64,000 nucleotides of DNA from Acidobacterium capsulatum ATCC 51196 (GTDB taxonomy: Bacteria > Acidobacteriota > Terriglobia > Terriglobales > Acidobacteriaceae): NCBI RefSeq assembly GCF_000022565.1, contig NC_012483.1, positions 1,674,001 to 1,738,000 of the forward strand. Direction: 5' to 3'. Below the pieces are notes generated by a model. It saw only the letters and a list, made by a program, of their open reading frames with translations. It was not told the DNA's origin and searched no databases. Below, piece by piece: positions 60,339 through 64,000 of the stretch (its first letter is position 1; each line of letters opens with the position of its first letter). Both the position numbers and the translations under genes were made by a program.

Positions 60339-61247
60339 ATGGACCTCTCTGGTTGCGGCACCGCACTGATCACTCCGTTTCGCGCGGACGAAAGTATCGA
60401 TGAACCGGCGCTGCGCGCGCTGGTGGACTGGCAGATTGCCAGCGGAATTGATTGGCTGGTGGCCTGCGGCACCACTGCGGAAACACCTACGCTGACCCAT
60501 GATGAGTGGCTGCGGGTGATTCGCATCATTGCCGAACAAGCCGCCGGACGCGTGCCGGTGTGGGCCGGATGCACCCACAACGCAACGCGCCAGGCCGTCG
60601 AAAATGCGCGGCAGGCAGCGCAGATTCCCGGCGTCACCGCCATTCTGGTAGCCAACCCCTACTACAACAAGCCCACGCAGCAGGGTTTGTATGAGCACTT
60701 TCTGGCCGTGGCCCGCGCTGTTGAACTGCCCGTGGTGCTCTACAACATTCCGAGCCGCACCGGCTGTAACCTTGAGCCGGAGACGGTGCTGCGCCTGGTG
60801 GGTGCCGCACCAAACATCGCAGCCATCAAAGAGTCGAGTAGCAATCTGCCGCAGATTGGCGAACTGCTAACGCGCGCGCCAGAGTCGTTTCGGGTCTACT
60901 CCGGCGATGACAACATGGCGCTCGGCACCATTGCGCTGGGGGGCGCCGGCCTGGTTTCCGTAGCGTCGAATGAGATTCCCCGCGAGATGGCCGAGATGGT
61001 GCGGGCAGCCGTACAGAATGACTGGGCGCTGGCCCGGCAACTGCATCGCAAGTACTTCCCCCTGCTGCAGGCTAACTTTCTGGAGACCAGCCCCGGACCG
61101 GTAAAGGCTGTGCTGGCCATGATGGGCAGGATTGAGGAGCGTTACCGGCTGCCGATGACTCCAGTCTCCTCTGCCACGCGCGCGCGGCTTGAGCGGCTGG
61201 CAGGTGAGCTTGGGCTGCTGGTGGAGACTCCCGTACCGCAGCGCTAG
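60339..61247 (+). CDS. dapA: 4-hydroxy-tetrahydrodipicolinate synthase
   Basis: 302 residues. Condenses pyruvate with aspartate semialdehyde. Schiff-base Lys164 (AAIKESS), Tyr135 (LYNIPSRTG) and Arg140 are present. The motif usually written GTTGE is CGTTAE here. A GTG at 60336 precedes the ATG at 60339; the ATG is preferred. It opens the second half of the diaminopimelate group (dapA-dapD) after the antisense glycosyltransferase. Confidence 0.93.
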   Translation: MDLSGCGTALITPFRADESIDEPALRALVDWQIASGIDWLVACGTTAETPTLTHDEWLRVIRIIAEQAAGRVPVWAGCTHNATRQAVENARQAAQIPGVTAILVANPYYNKPTQQGLYEHFLAVARAVELPVVLYNIPSRTGCNLEPETVLRLVGAAPNIAAIKESSSNLPQIGELLTRAPESFRVYSGDDNMALGTIALGGAGLVSVASNEIPREMAEMVRAAVQNDWALARQLHRKYFPLLQANFLETSPGPVKAVLAMMGRIEERYRLPMTPVSSATRARLERLAGELGLLVETPVPQR

Positions 61248-61306
61248 CAGCACCCGCACGAAAAGCTTCACGGCTGCCTGCCTCGCAAATTGATAAACTT
61301 CAAGGT

Positions 61307-62152
61307 GTGACCGAGAACCATCTTTACTCCCGCATTGAGAAGTATTTTGCCGCCGGTGCCGATGCCGTAGGCAACGCTGAGGCCATGGCGGCCTTTGAAG
61401 ACCTGCGCAGCGCGCTCGAAGCCGGCACGGTGCGTGCGGCGCAGCCAGACGCGGCGGCTCCTTCCTGCTGGCGCGTGAATGCGTGGGTGAAGCGCGGCAT
61501 TCTGCTGGGCTTTCGCCTGGGGCAGATGACGGCGTCCGGCAATGATCTTTCCTTCGTGGACAAGAACACTTTTCCTGCTCGCAGATTTGCGGCGCAGGAT
61601 CAGGTGCGCGTCGTGCCCGGTGGATCTTCGGTGCGCAGCGGTGCTTATCTTGCGCCCGGCGTGGTCTGCATGCCGCCCATGTATGTGAATGTGGGCGCCT
61701 ACGTAGACGAGGGCACCATGATTGACTCGCATGCGCTGGTGGGCAGTTGCGCCCAGATTGGCAAGCGCGTGCACTTGAGCGCGGCGGCCCAGGTAGGCGG
61801 GGTGCTTGAGCCGGTAAATGCTAACCCGGTGATTCTGGAAGACGATGTACTCGTGGGCGGCAACTGCGGCGTGTATGAGGGCACCATCGTGCGCAAGCGC
61901 GCGGTACTGGCCGCGGGAACGATTCTGACGCGCGGCACTCCGGTCTATGACGTGGTGAACGGTACGGTGATTCGCGCGGAAGGCGACAAGCCTCTCATCA
62001 TCCCTGAGGATGCGGTCGTGGTTCCCGGCGGCCGCGCCGTCGGCAAAGGCATGGGGGCGGAGTGGGGCCTGAGCGTCTACACGCCGGTGATTGTGAAGTA
62101 TCGCGATGAAAAGACAGAACTGAGCCTGGCACTCGAGGATTTGCTGCGATAG
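61307..62152 (+). CDS. dapD: Tetrahydrodipicolinate N-succinyltransferase
   Basis: 281 residues. The left-handed beta-helix of hexapeptide repeats spans about 100-235 ([44 protein letters not shown]). DapD succinylates tetrahydrodipicolinate with succinyl-CoA, so the organism should use the succinylase route (with DapC/DapE outside the window). It starts at GTG 61307 with AAGG close by; no ATG is near. It follows dapA by 59 bases. Confidence 0.93.
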   Translation: MTENHLYSRIEKYFAAGADAVGNAEAMAAFEDLRSALEAGTVRAAQPDAAAPSCWRVNAWVKRGILLGFRLGQMTASGNDLSFVDKNTFPARRFAAQDQVRVVPGGSSVRSGAYLAPGVVCMPPMYVNVGAYVDEGTMIDSHALVGSCAQIGKRVHLSAAAQVGGVLEPVNANPVILEDDVLVGGNCGVYEGTIVRKRAVLAAGTILTRGTPVYDVVNGTVIRAEGDKPLIIPEDAVVVPGGRAVGKGMGAEWGLSVYTPVIVKYRDEKTELSLALEDLLR

Positions 62153-62358
62153 CGCGATTCGGAGCGGCACTCCCTGAATGGATATGGGAGAACTCCCTTC
62201 CACTTGCGACCGGATGCCCCAGGGTGCGGAGATTCATACGATACGGGCAAAAGTGCCGGTTGGGCACTGCTTGGTCGAAAGGAGGGGGATTCGCTGCCAC
62301 GAAACGCATTTTGGCTCGCGAAGCGGCGGCGGAACCCTGCTAGCATCGAAGATAATTC

Positions 62359-64000
62359 ATGACTAACGGAAAATTACAGATCATTCCTCTGGGCGGGTTG
62401 GGCGAGTTCGGCATGAACTGCATGGCCCTCCGCTGGCAGGACGATATCGTCGTTATTGACGCGGGGTTGATGTTCCCCGAGTCAGAACTGCTGGGCGTCG
62501 ACATTGTGGTGCCCGACATTACCTACCTGATTGAGAACAAAGAGCACGTGCGCGGCATTCTGCTCACGCACGGCCACGAAGACCATATTGGCGGCCTGCC
62601 CTGGATTCTCTCAGAGCTGAACGTTCCGGTTTACGGCACCGAGTTCACACTGGCTTATGTGGAAGGCAAGCTCGAAGAGCACAAGATGCTCGACGAGACG
62701 GAACTGATTGAGATGATGCCCGGCGGCCGCTTTACGCTGGGGCCTTTCACCATTGAGCCGATTCGCGTCACCCACAGCCTGGTGGATTGCGTGGCCCTGG
62801 CCATTGAAACGCCGGTGGGCGTCGTGGTGCATACGGGCGACTTCAAGATCGACCTTTCGCCGCCCGACGGCAAGGCCTTTGACCTGCACAAGTTTGCCGA
62901 GTACGGCAAGCGCGGCGTGCTGCTGCTTTTGCAGGACTCGACCAATGTGGACCGGCAGGGATATACGCCGAGCGAATGGTCAGTGAAGCCGCGGCTGGAT
63001 GAGATATTCTCGCGCACGAAGAAGAAGCTTTTCTTCAGTTGCTTTTCATCGTCGATCTACCGCATGCGCATCGCCATGGACCTTGCGTTTCATCACGGCC
63101 GCAAGGTGGCGGTGATCGGGCGGTCGATGGTGGAGTCTTCAGAGATTGCGCAGGACCTCGGCTATCTCGACATCCCTAACGGATTGCTGATCCACCCTGG
63201 GCAGATCGCTGATCACGCGCCGGAAAACGTAATGGTGCTGATCAGCGGCACGCAGGGCGAACCGATGAGCGCGCTGAGCCGGGCCGCCGTGGACAACCAC
63301 AAGCACGCCCGCATTGCGCCCGGCGACACCGTGTTGCTTAGCTCGCGCGTGATTCCCGGCAACGAGAAGAGCATTTATCGCGTGATTGACCATCTCTACC
63401 GGCGCGATGCGCACGTCATCTTTGACGATGGCCACGCGGGATTGATTCACGTGAGCGGCCATGCCAGCCAGGAAGAACAGCGGCTCATGATCAACCTGCT
63501 GCGGCCGAAGTTCTTCATCCCCGTGCATGGCGACTACCGGCACCTGAAGAAGCATGCGGAAATCGCGCAGAGCATGGGCGTGGTGGATCTCGCCATGGTG
63601 ATCGAAGACGGCGATGTGGTGGAGTTGACCAGGGACGACATTCGCAAAACCGGCACGGTCACGGCGGGGCGCGTCTGCATTGATTCCGGCTCTACCGCCG
63701 ATGTGGTGGAAGATCTGGTCATTCGTGACCGCCGTCATCTGAGCGAAGACGGCTTCGTGATTCCCATTCTCACCATCAACAAGCTGACAGGCATGGTCGA
63801 GCGGCAGCCCGAGGTGATTTCGCGCGGGTTCGTCGGCGGCGACCCGGAACTGATCGAGACAGCGCGGCAGGTCGTGGCGCGCACGCTCGAAGAGTCCAGC
63901 GCGGAAGAAAAGGCTGATTACGGCGTCATCAAGGAAAAGATCCGCATCGATCTCAAGCGCTATATCCAGAAGAACACCAGCCGGCGGCCGCTGATCATGC
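62359..64000 (+). CDS. rnj: Ribonuclease J, C-terminus cut by window end
   Basis: 547 codons visible, open to the last base; homologues are about 555 residues, so only a few residues are missing. Metallo-beta-lactamase motif H71-G-H73-E-D75-H76 with HTGD, and the beta-CASP part (RVIPGNEKSIYRVID, HVSGHASQEEQ, PVHGDYRHLKKHAE), are complete. RNase J combines endo- and 5'-3' exonuclease activity in RNA decay. The 206-base gap after dapD shows only a small AGTGCC/GGCACT hairpin and no promoter I can defend. Start ATG at 62359. Confidence 0.95.
   Translation, partial: MTNGKLQIIPLGGLGEFGMNCMALRWQDDIVVIDAGLMFPESELLGVDIVVPDITYLIENKEHVRGILLTHGHEDHIGGLPWILSELNVPVYGTEFTLAYVEGKLEEHKMLDETELIEMMPGGRFTLGPFTIEPIRVTHSLVDCVALAIETPVGVVVHTGDFKIDLSPPDGKAFDLHKFAEYGKRGVLLLLQDSTNVDRQGYTPSEWSVKPRLDEIFSRTKKKLFFSCFSSSIYRMRIAMDLAFHHGRKVAVIGRSMVESSEIAQDLGYLDIPNGLLIHPGQIADHAPENVMVLISGTQGEPMSALSRAAVDNHKHARIAPGDTVLLSSRVIPGNEKSIYRVIDHLYRRDAHVIFDDGHAGLIHVSGHASQEEQRLMINLLRPKFFIPVHGDYRHLKKHAEIAQSMGVVDLAMVIEDGDVVELTRDDIRKTGTVTAGRVCIDSGSTADVVEDLVIRDRRHLSEDGFVIPILTINKLTGMVERQPEVISRGFVGGDPELIETARQVVARTLEESSAEEKADYGVIKEKIRIDLKRYIQKNTSRRPLIM

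Overview
The window is a contiguous stretch of a GC-rich bacterial chromosome. Gene content points to an acidobacterium of the Acidobacteriaceae/Terriglobia type. The grounds are a GH92 mannosidase, large Ig-like/beta-propeller lipoproteins, RND pumps of that flavour, and heptanucleotide repeats between ribosomal genes. The taxon is inferred from overall style, not from a marker search. No tRNA, rRNA, CRISPR array, insertion sequence or prophage gene was seen.

Layout. (1) 1-6.8 kb, mostly + strand: the 3' end of a GH92 alpha-mannosidase gene, a DUF1569 protein, threonine dehydratase behind what looks like a complete isoleucine attenuator, a TetR regulator facing a YecD-like hydrolase plus MFS exporter across a two-operator promoter, and a DMT permease. 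(2) 6.8-25.7 kb, mostly - strand: two tripartite RND efflux clusters. The second is followed by DUF2892, methyltransferase, a small unknown and OsmC, and is preceded by an ECF sigma factor fused to a zinc anti-sigma-like domain. Then come a type B carboxylesterase and a hydrolase/AhpD-like fusion that diverges from a TetR gene across a perfect palindrome. (3) 25.8-48.4 kb, - strand: an unbroken str-S10-spc-alpha supercluster, rpsL-rpsG-fusA-tuf-rpsJ-rplCDWB-rpsS-rplV-rpsC-rplP-rpmC-rpsQ-rplNXE-rpsNH-rplFR-rpsE-rpmD-rplO-secY-adk-map-infA-rpmJ-rpsMKD-rpoA-rplQ. A good promoter lies about 390 nt upstream of rpsL. Many spacers are filled by inverted arrays of two 7-bp repeat families. (4) 48.4-54.3 kb: a GNAT, an S9 peptidase, a large lipoprotein and a small membrane protein. 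(5) 54.4-64 kb, + strand: nrdR, NAD-type isocitrate dehydrogenase, the lysine/diaminopimelate genes asd-lysC-dapB-dapA-dapD (interrupted by an antisense glycosyltransferase) and an almost complete RNase J gene running off the end.

The most notable observations are the isoleucine attenuator in front of ilvA, the heptamer repeat hairpins inside the ribosomal supercluster, the sigma/zinc-finger fusion heading an efflux operon, the hydrolase fused to an AhpD-like domain lacking both redox cysteines, and several non-AUG starts for essential translation genes. All calls come from reading the sequence; no database search was run.
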